Shown here piece after piece: positions 47,840-59,114 of a DNA stretch of 64,000 bases; position 1 is the stretch's first letter; each line of letters opens with the position of its first letter. Position numbers and translations under genes: made by a program. The notes under the pieces are model-generated. The model saw nothing but the letters and a program-made list of their open reading frames with translations, made no database searches and was not told where the DNA came from. Source of the stretch: Lactifluus volemus (lineage: Eukaryota > Basidiomycota > Agaricomycetes > Russulales > Russulaceae); the NCBI GenBank assembly GCA_022376515.1, contig WTXI01000051.1, positions 62,001 through 126,000 on the forward strand, given 5' to 3'.

Positions 47840-49612
47840 CGGCTGTTGAGGTTCCAACCGAAATCCTTTGTGCTATCTTTCTCCTCTGCATAGACGATCC
47901 GTCATCCGCCAATAGGTCCCAAACACATCCCCCCAGTTGGATCTCAATCACATACGTATGTCGGCGCTGGAGGTCCATTGCTATTGACTTTCAAGACCTC
48001 TGGTCAACTATCACTCCGGAACTCTCACCAAAATGGGTCCTTGCATTTCTTTCGAGGTCCTCACATAGATCCTTACATGTCCACTTCAATGTTGGAGCTG
48101 TTCCGAAAACGTCTCTCAGGACTCGCCTCAAGTTTGGCAAGAAACATTTCACCGTGGCCTTTGTTCCCCTTCCCGACAAAACTATACGAAAGATATTCTC
48201 CCATTCGTCACGTATTCAAAAACTTCAAATATCCGGGAACGGGATTGACGTGATTCGAATCTTGAAATCTCTTGATAAACAAATTCCCCTTGATTCACTG
48301 ACAATCCGGGTTTGCGATGGCCATATTTACCGTGGCACTCGCAATATGACGTCTTTCATTATCCCTCAAAGATTTATCGGAGGCAGTGCTCACCAATTAC
48401 GTCACCTTCACTGTTTGTCCGGCCTTCACTTCACATTTCCTTCTTGGACGCTGGCATCTATCTCTGATCTTACCGTGTCGATGGTCTTCTCGCCTGACAG
48501 ATTATTTGCCGTGCTTTGTCTGATGCCTCAACTTGGAACTTTGAAAATCTGTTCTATGCACGAATATTTCCACTTATTCGACCGTGGATTAAACCCGTCC
48601 ATCTCAAGAATTTATCATTGTTGGTCGTAGAAACGGATTCCCTGGACCTATATATCGCCCTCTCTACCCATCTTCTACTATCTAGTAGCGTTCGCAGACA
48701 TTTCAATTTCACCCTCTCCGCCGATTCCTTCGAAGGTGGCCCCTGGAATATCTTTATCATTCCCTCAAAGCCATAGCGTCTAATAATCCGAGAGGCATAC
48801 AGGGGCTCCACTTTAAACGGCAGCGCGAGACCACCTGCATACGTGCGTGGACCATGCTCCAAGAGTCGCCACCCATTGGATCACAATGGCCACCTTTGGA
48901 TGATCATTTTAGCTTGCAAGTCCGCTGCCCCGGTTTCGGTTGCTGTCACCATTCAGCACCTATCCACGAATTGACCTTCCACCGTCTCCAAGAACTCTGC
49001 GTTTCCTTAGGTCGGGAGACCGCAAAAGAGCTGTCAGTGGATTATAACACAGAAGGCCCTCTCAATGGCTTCCAGACCCCGCACCGGTGCTGGCGGGCCC
49101 TATTTTCCGGACTACCAAACGTCACGACACTACGGTTTGGGGATGGTGCAGCGGATCTCCTTATCAGCGCTTCTTGCGGCACCTTCTCCTCCCCCACGAA
49201 GCTGAGCCGTAGAAGTTTTCTCAACTTGCGAAAAGTCCAAGTCACGCGTGGAACGTTGCGTACCGACACATTACAGAGATGGATCTCTTACATTTTCACC
49301 CCGCCGGATAACATGGGCCATCGGGAGCTCAGGAAGCACGTGAAATTCCTCCTGATGAACCAGCAACGGTCTGGCGGCTCCCCATGGCAAGGTTTATGCA
49401 ATACCGTGGACACCCAGGACGTGACGGAGAGCCTTTTGATATTCTTGCTCCATTGGAGGTCCAAGAAGATCTGCGTGTCTGAACTCGCGCTCCCTGAATG
49501 TGAGCGAGGTGAATTGGATGCATTGGGACTTTTGGAGACACTGCTCCGGATGCTTGACTGGGAAGTTGTAGTAGAGGCCCAGACTGTACCACAGGGTGAC
49601 GCTGTTGGGTAG
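47840..49612 (+). CDS. F-box/LRR protein, frame broken twice
   Basis: Probable SCF substrate-recognition protein of a basidiomycete-expanded family. The F-box reads VPTEILCAIFLLCIDD and WISITYVCRRWRSIAIDF, then DLWSTITPEL, at 47849-48000. LRR-like text continues (LRHLHCLSGLHFTF, LMPQLGTLKICSMHEYF) to about 48565. The sense then passes to the next frame (PLIRPWIKPVHLKNLSLLVV to NIFIIPSKP) and, at about 48761-48766, to the third frame (LKAIASNNPRGIQGLHFKRQ to the stop at 49610). Both changes fit a single missing base next to a T run and a C run, so this could be an intact gene with assembly errors or a recent pseudogene. The start codon is not settled; an upstream exon is likely. Confidence 0.65.
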
Positions 49613-49879
49613 GACTGTTATAGAGCGTCGTCATCTTCATAAATAGCGATCATAATGTAACCTCTACGTACCGACGATACATGCCCCGATGATGCTTTAG
49701 ATTACATGAACGGGTGTTGTGCAGTGAGAATATATTACGCGCTCCTCCGGATCTTGAGCTGACTTGCCGCTCTTGCCCTGAGTTAGTATGTTCTCCGTTT
49801 CAAAAACCCTTTCGCGGACCCCTTTTCTCTCGCAAGGCTCCTCTTTCATCATGTCTTACACAACCACGTCCACTAAGAT

Positions 49880-51494
49880 ATGGCTGCCAGCGACGACCGT
49901 CACACAGCCCCGGATCCTCTTCCAATTGCCCCCTTCGTTCCCTCCGCCGAGGAAGCTAAACACAGATACTACGGCCTTCCCTCTCAGCCCTATTTCGTCG
50001 CTCGTTCCAGTCACGACGTTTGGGTTGTGCCGACCGGTATGGAGCTTACAGAGAATTACGTCCTGTCGGCAGGCACGCTCTCTGCGAAGTCTGGGAGGGA
50101 AGGGTTGGTGTCGCCATGCATACCTTCCTGGTGGAACAGAAGGTGCGCTACACGAGCGTCGACCCAGTCCGCATCGGGATAGTTAACGAGTCTGCTGCTC
50201 CCGTTATTATATGGGTCGGAGTCGAGCCTGGTTCCCTCTCTGCAGAGCGTGGCATCGAAGTTGCCGTTGGCCTCCGGGCTTTCCTTCTCGAAAACGGCAT
50301 CGAGGACGTCCACGTTGAGATACGTGAATCGGTGGTCACTACCTTTGCCAAGATGTACAAGCCTGCCCCCACTCTAACCCCACCGTCAAGGTCCGAGAGG
50401 CCTTCTCCACTGCTCTCGGTATCACCATCTGTGCCGAAAAGACACCTCACATCCAGGGAACTGCCACACTTTTCTTCACCGTCTCTTCCAAGCCGGAGAA
50501 GCTCTTTCTCCTTGCAGCCAAACACGTTCTTTTCTGCGTTGACGAGGAGAACGAGCATTACGAGTACAACAGCTCCGGACCCCGCAGGAATGTTTTGTTA
50601 TTGGGTACGAATGGCTTCGATGCTCGCATCAAGGACATCGAGAAGGAGATCGGGGACACCCAGCTTGTTATCAACCATTTCAGGGGTCGCTTGGAGCTTG
50701 CTGGAAAGATGGAGGACCCAGAGGAGGCTCAGGCAGAACGGGAAGATGTCCAGCCCCAGTTGGTAAAGGCGGAGAGAGCGATCTTACAGCTTGAGCAGTT
50801 CCTTGCTGACGTCAAAAGAGACTGGGACTCGGAGGACCCGACGAAACATATCATCGGTCATGTCGTTCTTCTCCCTCTCATCTCAGCACCGGTAAGGACT
50901 GCTTCACTGCCAGTCATCGAGGTCGATACCATCAAAATTGACGCCGGCAACTTCATTGGAAATGCCATTGACCTTGGCACCGAGATCCCCGTCGAGACCC
51001 TAACCGCCTGGATGCATCCTGACCACGCCATTCAACCTTCCTTCAAGTACCCTCCTGACCGCCTTCTCAAGTTCCACAGCATCCTTTCGAACGACGAGAT
51101 GTGTAGACCCAACCCCAACAACGTCGACGACAGGGGCGACCCGGCCATCATGGCCGTCAAGCGTGGCTGCACCTCCGGGCTCACTATCGGACGTCTCAAC
51201 AACACCCGATCGATCCTTCGCAAAGCCTTCAAGGCGAAGCCTGGTGAATATTCGATGGAGGTTGCGGTGTTGCCTCGCACGTCCCAATTTGGTGCATTCT
51301 CCGAAGGTGGAGACTCTGGTGCGGCTGTCATCAATGGCTGGGGTGCTGTTGCTGGTATGCTTATGGGTGGTGGTGGATCTAGTAAGGCATCTGACTGCAC
51401 ATATGTTACCCCCATCACCTTCCTCCTCAAATGCTTGGAGGAGTATGGTTTCTCTGCTAACATCTTCCCTGTGGCTGCCAGTGTTTTTGTTTAA
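49880..51494 (+). CDS. Trypsin-like (GDSG) protein of a basidiomycete-expanded family, frame broken twice
   Basis: About 540 residues from MAASDDRHTAPDPLPIAPFV. The N-terminal region has the block HDVWVVPTGMEAYRELRPVG and an alpha/beta part (PVIIWVGVEPGSLSAERGIE, IEDVHVEIRESVVT). A chymotrypsin-like fold seems to begin after this: FLLAAKHVLFCVDEENEHYE (His codon at 50523), a coiled-coil insertion (about 50610-50830, KDIEKEIGDTQLVINHFRGR and LVKAERAILQLEQFLADVKR), IIGHVVLLPLISAP, then FSEGGDSGAAVINGWGAVAG (Ser codon at 51315) and DCTYVTPITFLL. The sense changes frame at about 50040 and 50375, each explained by one missing base. No signal peptide, so probably intracellular. Protease activity is inferred from His and GDSG; the Asp was not placed securely. 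Confidence 0.68.
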
Positions 51495-53199
51495 ATGCAA
51501 TTTACAATGCCCACTTGTTCCGTCCCTCTTAATGTTCTATGCCTTCTTCTTATCCTTATTTCTTTCCCATTCTCCCTGCCCACTTCTTCTTCTATCCCCT
51601 CACCTTTCATTCACCTTTCTCCACTGACTCGTCCACGGTTAGACTAGGTACCAGCTCCTTACTTCGTACAGTACTCGGGTTTGGCTGGACGTGATGTGGG
51701 TTCTTTCGTCCTGCATGCGGTATTATTTCCTTCTGTCTTCTTACTAGTACTTGATTGCTGATGATATACTTGCATTCGATGCGCATTCGTGAAATAACAA
51801 TTGCGACTTGCCGTGTTTTCAACTCATGGCCGATTGGTAGGTAATAACTGAGTATTAATCTGGGATAGGAGGCCAGCGGTGGCAGGAGGGGCTGCGTCAC
51901 TCAGCAGCACATGAACATCTCTATGCAATGTCTCGCTCAGCCCAGTGTTAGATTGGCATTGTTCAGGCGTTGTTGCAAGGATACTAGGCCAGTGGCCTCG
52001 ACCAATCGCGTACGGTGGCTGCGGTTTCTCAACACCACGACTCGGATTCGGCTTTCTTGAACATCAATTCCGAGTCGCAACTACTGGGCGGGTTCAAATA
52101 CTGTTGGTACGACTAATTTGAGTTAACTTGGTCCGTACCTGCAAGTAAGCCAAACGCATATACCGTGACGCACCGCCCAACCGCCACCGTTTCTCCAACG
52201 TTCCTACTATCCTTAGCACTTGTGGATGGCCCAACCTCATAAGACCGTTTCCACGATACCTACCAGAGTGACCCCTGATTGGTATCTTCGAGGGGATCAG
52301 TCGTTATCTTAAAAATCCTCATAGTATGTTCAGTTAGCAACAAATTAAACTCTGAGTCTACTTTTATTGAGGGTGAAGACACTACTACCTATCGGTGGCT
52401 CTCGGAAGATCCCACACTCGCCATATCAACTATTAAAGGCTCAGTGGCTAAGAGGCGTACTACATGATAGTTTCCCGGGCTTAATATAATAGCACCGTGA
52501 GTGTTTATCTTATCTCTAACGACTCAATTCACGAAGACATTTTAGTAAGCATAAGTCTGCGTCGTTCTCAAGCTATTAACTGCGTACATCTGCCTATCTA
52601 CTGCGTATCTGCCTGCGTCCATCCGGCCCCAATACGGTGTTGTAGCCAAGGTGGACAGCTTGCATTGACATCGACATAGAAAATACTGGGATCGACGCTA
52701 GGACGGAGTGGGGGGTGAGGCTCTCGTAGGAGGTGGAGAGTGCCACGTAACAGCGGACTTCGGAGCCAGGGACGTGTCAACGACGTGGTCGATCGGTAGA
52801 CTTGTGACAAGGTTGGTGGGCTGCTCTGCGAAAAGGGAGAGTCCCTGTTGTTGGAAGGAAGGATGACAATGGGCATCTTGGGGAGGCTGATGACGAACGT
52901 AGGAAAGGGGGTGTGGCAGAGGTTGGTAGAGCCGTATTCTGCAAGTCGTAGAGAACTGTCGGGCCTGTCCGAGAGGCTGTAGTCGAGGCTGGAGTTGGTA
53001 GAGGTCTACGTGTGAGGTGGAGCTGTCGCTGAGAGCAGGACTCGGAATGCGATCTCGGGTTGAGCCGCCGTCAATGTCGGGAACGGATCTTTCCAGTTCC
53101 GCTTGAGAAGTGGCGGCAGCAAGGGTGCCGAGGAACTCTTGGATCGCCTAACCATGCTCGTGCAGGCATTGATGCGTCGTCGGTGGAGAAGATCAGAAG
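51495..53199. other. Spacer, about 1.7 kb, probably with relic end of the recombinase-like element
   Basis: 51495-52590 shows no gene. From about 52600 the minus strand has Pro/Ser-rich text (for example RSTTSLTRPWLRSPLLRGTL) that may be the decayed C-terminus of the DUF3435 gene to the right. No terminal repeats were found. Confidence 0.4.
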
Positions 53200-55359
53200 T
53201 CTCGTTGTCTGGTTGATCGCAGAGAAGTTTGCTAGGTCAGAGCGGTCAGGGAGCTGAAGGTCTCTCTGGGGTTATCGTCTCGACAGGTGCTTCGTCATTG
53301 CCTGTGGGCCTGCCGCTCCAGGTCCCAGTTAGGACAATAGTGGTCTCGGTAAAGCTTTATGACCATCTTCTTCCGGCTTGGGTCCCGAATCTCCTGCTCG
53401 TACGGAGAGCCCTTGACGCGGAACTCCCACCCTTCAGCTCTATCCTCCGCCAAATGCTCCCACAACCATGTCACGCGGCGGGTCACGTGTGTGGCAGACA
53501 TGTGACAATACTGGTCTCTAGAGGCTCACCTAACACGGCGTTCTGCACGTCGAACTGAACATGGGGGTTGAAATAGGCATCCTGGAAGACATTGGAGTGG
53601 TGCTCTGACGCATGACCTGATCACGAACGGCGTCCGACGCCTGACCGTTGACTGTGTTCCCCACGTTCCTCCGCCAGTCTTTGGGGCCAATGGGTTTCTC
53701 GTAGCCCATGTCGAGCGACTGCCCGCCCATGTAGTCGTGCAGGGTACGATAGGGAAGAGGGGGCGGAGACTGCCGTCGCAATGACGGAACACGGGCCTCT
53801 TCAACCAATCCTTCCATTGGAGGGGGGTGTACGTGAGTGAAGGACTGTTGCGAGCTCCGGAGACGGCGTCGACGCTGGTCAGGGTTTTGAATTCGAAGGC
53901 ACCGTCGGGGACTGCAATGCTGACGGTGAGGGTGACGAGAGAGAAGATCACCCTTTTGGTGGGCGTGAAATAGAAAATGGTCCTATGAGACGGAGTCAGC
54001 ATTGGAATACGACTAGGTATTAGGAAGAAGGAATGCTTACGGCTTTGGTGTCTATTGTCAGCGCCCTTGCGGTGAGTAAACTCGTCAGAGCGTCCACCCC
54101 AGTCTCCGGATGGCGGATGACCATTAACTGGATGTCCTCGTAACAGGGAGCCTTAGGGCGGCCACGGGACTGCGTCTCGAACTCCAACGGCCTCATAATG
54201 TCCTTGGAATATTCATCTGGTGGCGCATCTTCTGGAGGTGCCGTCAACGGCAGCGTGGCTTGTGAGCTGAAAAGTTCGTTCCAGCAGCCGTTTGAGGGCA
54301 ATTTATTCTCGCCATCGACAACCTCGGCTGGCCTACATCCCGTATAAGCCAGGATGAGATAGCAGCCTGCGACGTCGAGCCGCTTGGGGAAAATGCGGTG
54401 GTTGGGGCCAAGTTGAACGATAGCAGTGCTAAGAGATCGCCGGAGTCTGTGATGGTTTATACGCAAAGTGAGAGCATTGAGGGAAAACATGGGTTTCAAG
54501 GTGGCTTGGTAGAACTAGAGAAGGTGTGAGTAGACTGTCTCTCGTGACCGGAGGAGAACTTAGTACTTACATTGCGGACGTCGTTGCATGGTTGTAATCC
54601 ATGGGCCGCCCGACCCTCATGGCGTACACTAGGTGCAAAGGTGCAAAGGTATAGTAAGCTTCAACACCAATTCAGGTACACACCCATGGACTCACATTGT
54701 TTCCACTGCAGAAGGTTCTGCCAGACTGTACCCTCCGACTTGATCTCGTACTTCTCGCACAAATGTACGAGGAATTCCATGGCCATCCCTTTCTGAGCCG
54801 TCTTTAACATGCTTTCCCAATCTCCAAGCTTCATGGTCTCCAATACCTGAGCAAAACATGAGTCAGCGGAAGCTTGGATCGAATGCCATGGACGTACCTC
54901 TCCCACATTTTCGTAAATATTGTGCTCGGTGTTGTCGGTCCACGTTGGCGTTATGGAGACCACAAGTTAGCATTCTCGCGTAAAGGCTGCATGTTGCTGA
55001 ACGGCAAGTTGCGTTTTTGGACCCTGTTGCCGATTTTTGAGTGTTGGTGGACTGTCTAAGGAACTCGTTGTCGCAGTTGTTGCTGCCGTAGCCCAGATGG
55101 GCTGGTCAAGTCTGTTGAGAGACGGGTGTCCATCGAGATGTACGAGGCTGGGGCGCTGCATGAGGCATGTGCTGAAGGTATGTAGATGAAGTAGGAGGTG
55201 GTGGGTGGTATGGACATACAACGTCCAGAAGGTCACTGGGGAGGAAGCGGGAGGGAACAACGGTCCAGGGGAGGGGCCTTTATATGGCACTCTCAGGTAT
55301 CGTTTAGAGACTTCGACTCCATACATGGCAATTTCATCATGATAAAGTGCATCGCCCAA
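53200..55359 (-). pseudogene. DUF3435 / tyrosine-recombinase-like protein, decayed mobile-element gene
   Basis: DUF3435 proteins are relatives of tyrosine recombinases carried by fungal mobile elements. The minus strand shows in order FLVHLCEKYEIKSEGTVWQN (54740-54800), LDVAGCYLILAYTGCRPAEV with VDGE (54310-54385; the box-I-type Arg lies in TGCRPAE), RGRPKAPCYEDIQLMVIRHP ETG (about 54100-54170), TIFYFTPTKRVIF, TVSIAVPDGAFEFKTL (about 53890-53935), PLPYRTLHDYMGGQ, KDWRRNVGNTVNGQASDAVR (about 53620-53680) with DQVMR, FQDAYFNPHVQFDVQNAVLG (about 53525-53585) and SPYEQEIRDPSRKKMVIKLY. The sense moves between all three frames, so no full product is made. The upstream ORF 54967-55359 may be its N-terminal exon. 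Confidence 0.8.
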
Positions 55360-57000
55360 TATCTCCGGGCTTTGGTGAACGAGGCGGCGTAAGATGAAGT
55401 CAAGTCGCTGTCAAGACACGTTCCAGAACTCCTCGTTCCAGACTTGGTGTGTAAATTGCATGCACCCGGGCCAACGTAGTCGAGAGAAATTGGGATAGAA
55501 AGTGCACTTGTGGCGTTCAGTTACTATCATGTCATTTAGTCGAATATCCCAACGTCGTCATAACACTGGAGTGCCGAAAGGGCTGGGTTGCCGTGGTAAC
55601 AAGGCGTACCACGAGGGTCTACGATATGTCGTGCAACTCTGACTTGCTGGAACTAAATCACACCCATACTGTAACGGAAAGCACGGAGCCTCTGCCCAGC
55701 GCTTCTTAACTACTGAGTCTTCCATCATGGTAGCATTGGACCGATCAGACAGCATCTCGAGTCCCCTTGCCGATAAATGACAGCACACACTCTGGCGCCG
55801 TTCCTAGACGTCTTAGACGCTTGCCCAAGCGTTAATTAATCATAAACTGTTGGCATCATCGGGGATCTGAATGTACATACCGAGACTCCGATTCCCAAGT
55901 CGTGCGCTACAGTATTCCTGCTTTGGCTGTCATCTGCATTTTCATTTACACATACTGTAGTTTCAAGACGCCCATTGTCTTCTACACTGCAACAGTTGGA
56001 GCTCACGCGCTCACGGCGTGCTCGGGCAGTAGCGGATTGACATTTTTTCAACGAGAGGTTCTCGTATCGAAGTGAGAAAAGAAGTAGGCTTCCCAACGTA
56101 GCATCTGATGGTATTGATTGACGTGGCGACGTCTGCGGCGGATCCAGTGGAAGTTCTGGGTAAATGTAGGCATAAGGGTTCCCGCGGAACTTCAACACTA
56201 TGACAACGGTACGTCTGCTAGGGCTCAAGGAGTGTCTCTCCGCGGGTCTGGATGAGCTGGCTGGACCACAGGCATGTGGAGACTGTTTACCATACAAAGA
56301 CCATGTAGGATTCAGGGCGGCCGTGGCCGACTCACACGTACTTGTACATTACTCGAGACTTGTAACAGTTCTGTACCCATTCTTACAAGTTATGGGAGTC
56401 CCGCTGTGGACAGAATGCGGCAATTGGTGGCTTCGACGGTGGCACCAGTGTATTACGTTATCGGTCACGGAGAAATGATATATGGCAGAAGAGCACAGGA
56501 AAGAGAAACAGGAAGATAAAGTTCGCCGATCACAAAACAAAAAAAAAAGAAAAGGAAAAGCAAAGGGCCACAAACTACAAAAAGAGAATATAAAAAAGGT
56601 GTGTTGAGGAGTGGGCGGCCGAGATGGAGAGGACCCAACGGCTGGAACGGGCGGAATAATCGGGAATAAAATCCAGACCGGGAAAAGGGAGGCGTGGGAA
56701 CTTCCTAATAGAGCAAACCCTTGACCCTAGGGCAAACCCTACGCCCAGTCTCCAGACAAACCCTGTGCCCAGCTACCCCATTTTAATCGAACGCGCTCTC
56801 CTTCCCAGCCAACCATCATCCTCCTTTTCCCTTTATCAACCACCAGAAATTGCTTCACTGTAAGTCGTGCCCCCCGCTCTCCCCGCTCCCGCTCTTTAGC
56901 CTCGTTCTAGGTACTGCCTCTTTATCAACACATATCACCACTCATATAGTACGTCTTGATCATCACGCGTCGCTCATTCCCTCGCTCAAGACGCGAATAG
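55360..57000. other. Spacer and 14-3-3 promoter region
   Basis: About 1.6 kb without a supported gene; ORFs at 55558-56519 have no recognisable features. A purine-rich A/G stretch lies at 56510-56600. The last 300 bp carry the 14-3-3 promoter, pyrimidine-rich from about 56800. Confidence 0.5.
56714..56764 (+). promoter_or_regulatory. Three CAAACCCT boxes upstream of 14-3-3
   Basis: CAAACCCT occurs at 56714-56721, 56733-56740 and 56757-56764, 237 to 287 bp before the 14-3-3 start codon. The middle copy reads CAAACCCTA and contains AAACCCTA, the telo-box sequence known from promoters of growth-related genes in plants. The regulatory role is inference. Confidence 0.4.
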
Positions 57001-57935
57001 ATGCCCGAATCGCGTGAAGACTCTGTCTACCTCGCCAAGCTCGCTGAGCAGGCGGAGCGTTATGAAGGTGCGCGTCTCTCGTTTGTTCCGTTGATCCATT
57101 TCTGGTAACTTATCGTGCTTTCATAGAGATGGTTGAAAATATGAAGCGCGTCGCTTCGTCCGACCAAGAGCTCACCGTCGAAGAACGCAACCTGCTCTCT
57201 GTTGCATATAAGAACGTCATTGGCGCGCGTCGTGCGTCCTGGCGGATCGTGTCTTCCATTGAGCAGAAGGAGGAGTCGAAAGGCAACGAGGCTCAGGTAT
57301 CAATGATCAAGGGCTACCGCGAGAAAATCGAGTCGGAGCTTGCAAAGATTTGCGAGGACATACTTGATGTCCTCGACAAGCACCTTATTCCCTCGGCTGC
57401 TTCAGGCGAGTCAAAGGTGTTTTATCACAAGATGTAAGGAGCTTGTCCGTGTCACCGTTTCAACCAACTCAAATCATCCATACTAGGATGGGTGATTACC
57501 ATCGTTACCTCGCCGAGTTCGCCACTGGCGACAAGCGGAAAGATTCGGCAGACAAATCCCTCGAGGCTTACAAGGCTGCATCTGACGTTGCTGTTACCGA
57601 GTTGCCCCCAACACATCCGATCCGCCTTGGTCTTGCACTCAACTTCTCCGTATTTTACTATGAGATTTTGAACAGCCCCGATCGCGCGTGCCACCTCGCT
57701 AAGCAGGCATTTGATGACGCAATTGCCGAGCTTGACACACTTTCGGAGGAGAGCTATAAGGATTCGACTCTAATCATGCAGCTTCTCCGGGATAACCTCA
57801 CCCTTTGGACCTCAGACATGCAGGATTCAGGTTCGTAGCACCATTTTCTACGGTCCGTGGAATGATGTATTAATTAATCCCTCAGACAAGCCAGTTGAGA
57901 AGGAGGATGGTAATGAAGCTGCTGAAGACTCGTAA
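57001..57935 (+). CDS. 14-3-3 protein
   Basis: Dimeric adaptor that binds phosphoserine/threonine motifs in signalling proteins. Four exons (57001-57067, 57127-57433, 57487-57830, 57886-57935) total 768 nt, 255 residues, the normal length. The N-terminus is [20 protein letters not shown]. The signature [20 protein letters not shown] sits in helix 3, with IVSSIEQKE after it. [17 protein letters not shown] spans the exon 2/3 junction and provides part of the phosphopeptide-binding groove. [20 protein letters not shown] and [20 protein letters not shown] are the other two signatures. The acidic tail [15 protein letters not shown] is typical. The CAAACCCT boxes above may belong to its promoter. 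Confidence 0.97.
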
Positions 57936-58682
57936 ATATCAGACGTGCTCACAGGGATGGCCATTGTCGATTTGTAGTCACAATTCGATTGTGAAGCACG
58001 TGTGCTTTTCTGTTCTTCTACACCTCTCTCCTTTGCCTATACTTGCATCAAGTCTCGCATCTGCCCCCCCCCTCCCCCACCGTACCTCCTTTTATCCATA
58101 ATTTGACTTCCTTTTTGTCGATTGTCCAATCATTCTGCGAGCGAGAAGTGTCAAATTTGACACGTTCTGCGTGAAATGAAATGAATTCCTTTAATCACGG
58201 AACGTCTATTTTCTGTGTAAGTATTAGATCCTTACACCCAGCTTCAATTAATTGTCCCGGCGGAGTTTTGGTACAGTTAGTTGTAAGCCAGGGCCCCATT
58301 GAATGCATCCGGGACATGTTTGTTACCTTGTTCATTTTGGCGTCTAAAAGGCTTAGATGTTCTATGTAATGTGGTTGCTGGGGTCATGACATGAGGGACG
58401 GTCAACCGCGGTAAGATTGTTGTCTCGGAGCCTGGGCCGCGGATTACGCCGGCGGCGGCGGTGGTGATCCAAAAAACAAGGATGGCCGATACAATAGCCA
58501 TGTGGGCGCATTGTTGCAATATTCTGGAACATTTTTTAATGTCCGCACGAGAAACACAAGGCGGGACATAGAAAGCACACAAACGCGATTTTGTTGTACA
58601 GTGAGAGGAATTTGGGCCCGAATTGGGGTTTTTTGAAGGATCAATACGGGGGTAGAAATAGATGCGACTCAAAACAGGCGGC
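57936..58682. other. Spacer downstream of 14-3-3
   Basis: About 750 bp. The minus-strand ORF 58277-58672 includes a hydrophobic run (MAIVSAILVFWITTAAAG) but no family resemblance, and it is not supported as a gene. Confidence 0.45.
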
Positions 58683-59114
58683 TTAGATCCCCGGCGTCAG
58701 CGGTAGCGAGTTTTGATTGTTGTCGTGATGGCGGAGCCAGTGATAAGGGAGTTTCGGCACGCCGACATCCACACTGTGCTCTAAGTTGACATACTTGGAT
58801 GAAGAATCCAATCCAATGGGTAAAGCGAGTAGAGGGTTATGGTAGGCATAAGCGCCCCCATTTGGGTAGATTGCCCAATCTGGCAGGGGAAAGAGCAATT
58901 GGCAATTAGCTTCCGGCGTGATCGCCTGCCATGGGATCATTCGGGGAACGTGATCCAAAAAATCGATCTGAGACTCTGTCGCATAGAGACAGATATAAAA
59001 TGTATGTAGGGGTATATTTTGAGAGAGTAATGTTGCAGGGAGAGGCGTTTCAGAAAAGGGAAAGGAAGGGACGAAAGGGTGGGCGCTTATTGAGCAGACA
59101 CGGCGGTGGGCCAA
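58683..59114 (-). CDS. Hypothetical short protein
   Basis: An open frame of 143 residues with ordinary composition and a coherent second half (WAIYPNGGAYAYHNPLLALP, VDVGVPKLPYHWLRHHDNNQ). I do not recognise a family. It may be a small single-exon gene or the last exon of a longer one; the first 45 residues look like leader sequence, so an internal start at the Met of MIPWQAITPEANCQLLFPL is possible. It lies between 14-3-3 and the divergent KDM5 gene. Could be chance. Confidence 0.3.
   Translation of the reverse strand: MAHRRVCSISAHPFVPSFPFSETPLPATLLSQNIPLHTFYICLYATESQIDFLDHVPRMIPWQAITPEANCQLLFPLPDWAIYPNGGAYAYHNPLLALPIGLDSSSKYVNLEHSVDVGVPKLPYHWLRHHDNNQNSLPLTPGI

Noticed and set aside
58277..58672. 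Secreted small protein with a hydrophobic run (MAIVSAILVFWITTAAAG)
   Set aside because: No recognisable family, no supporting context, and overlapping ORFs in other frames are equally long.
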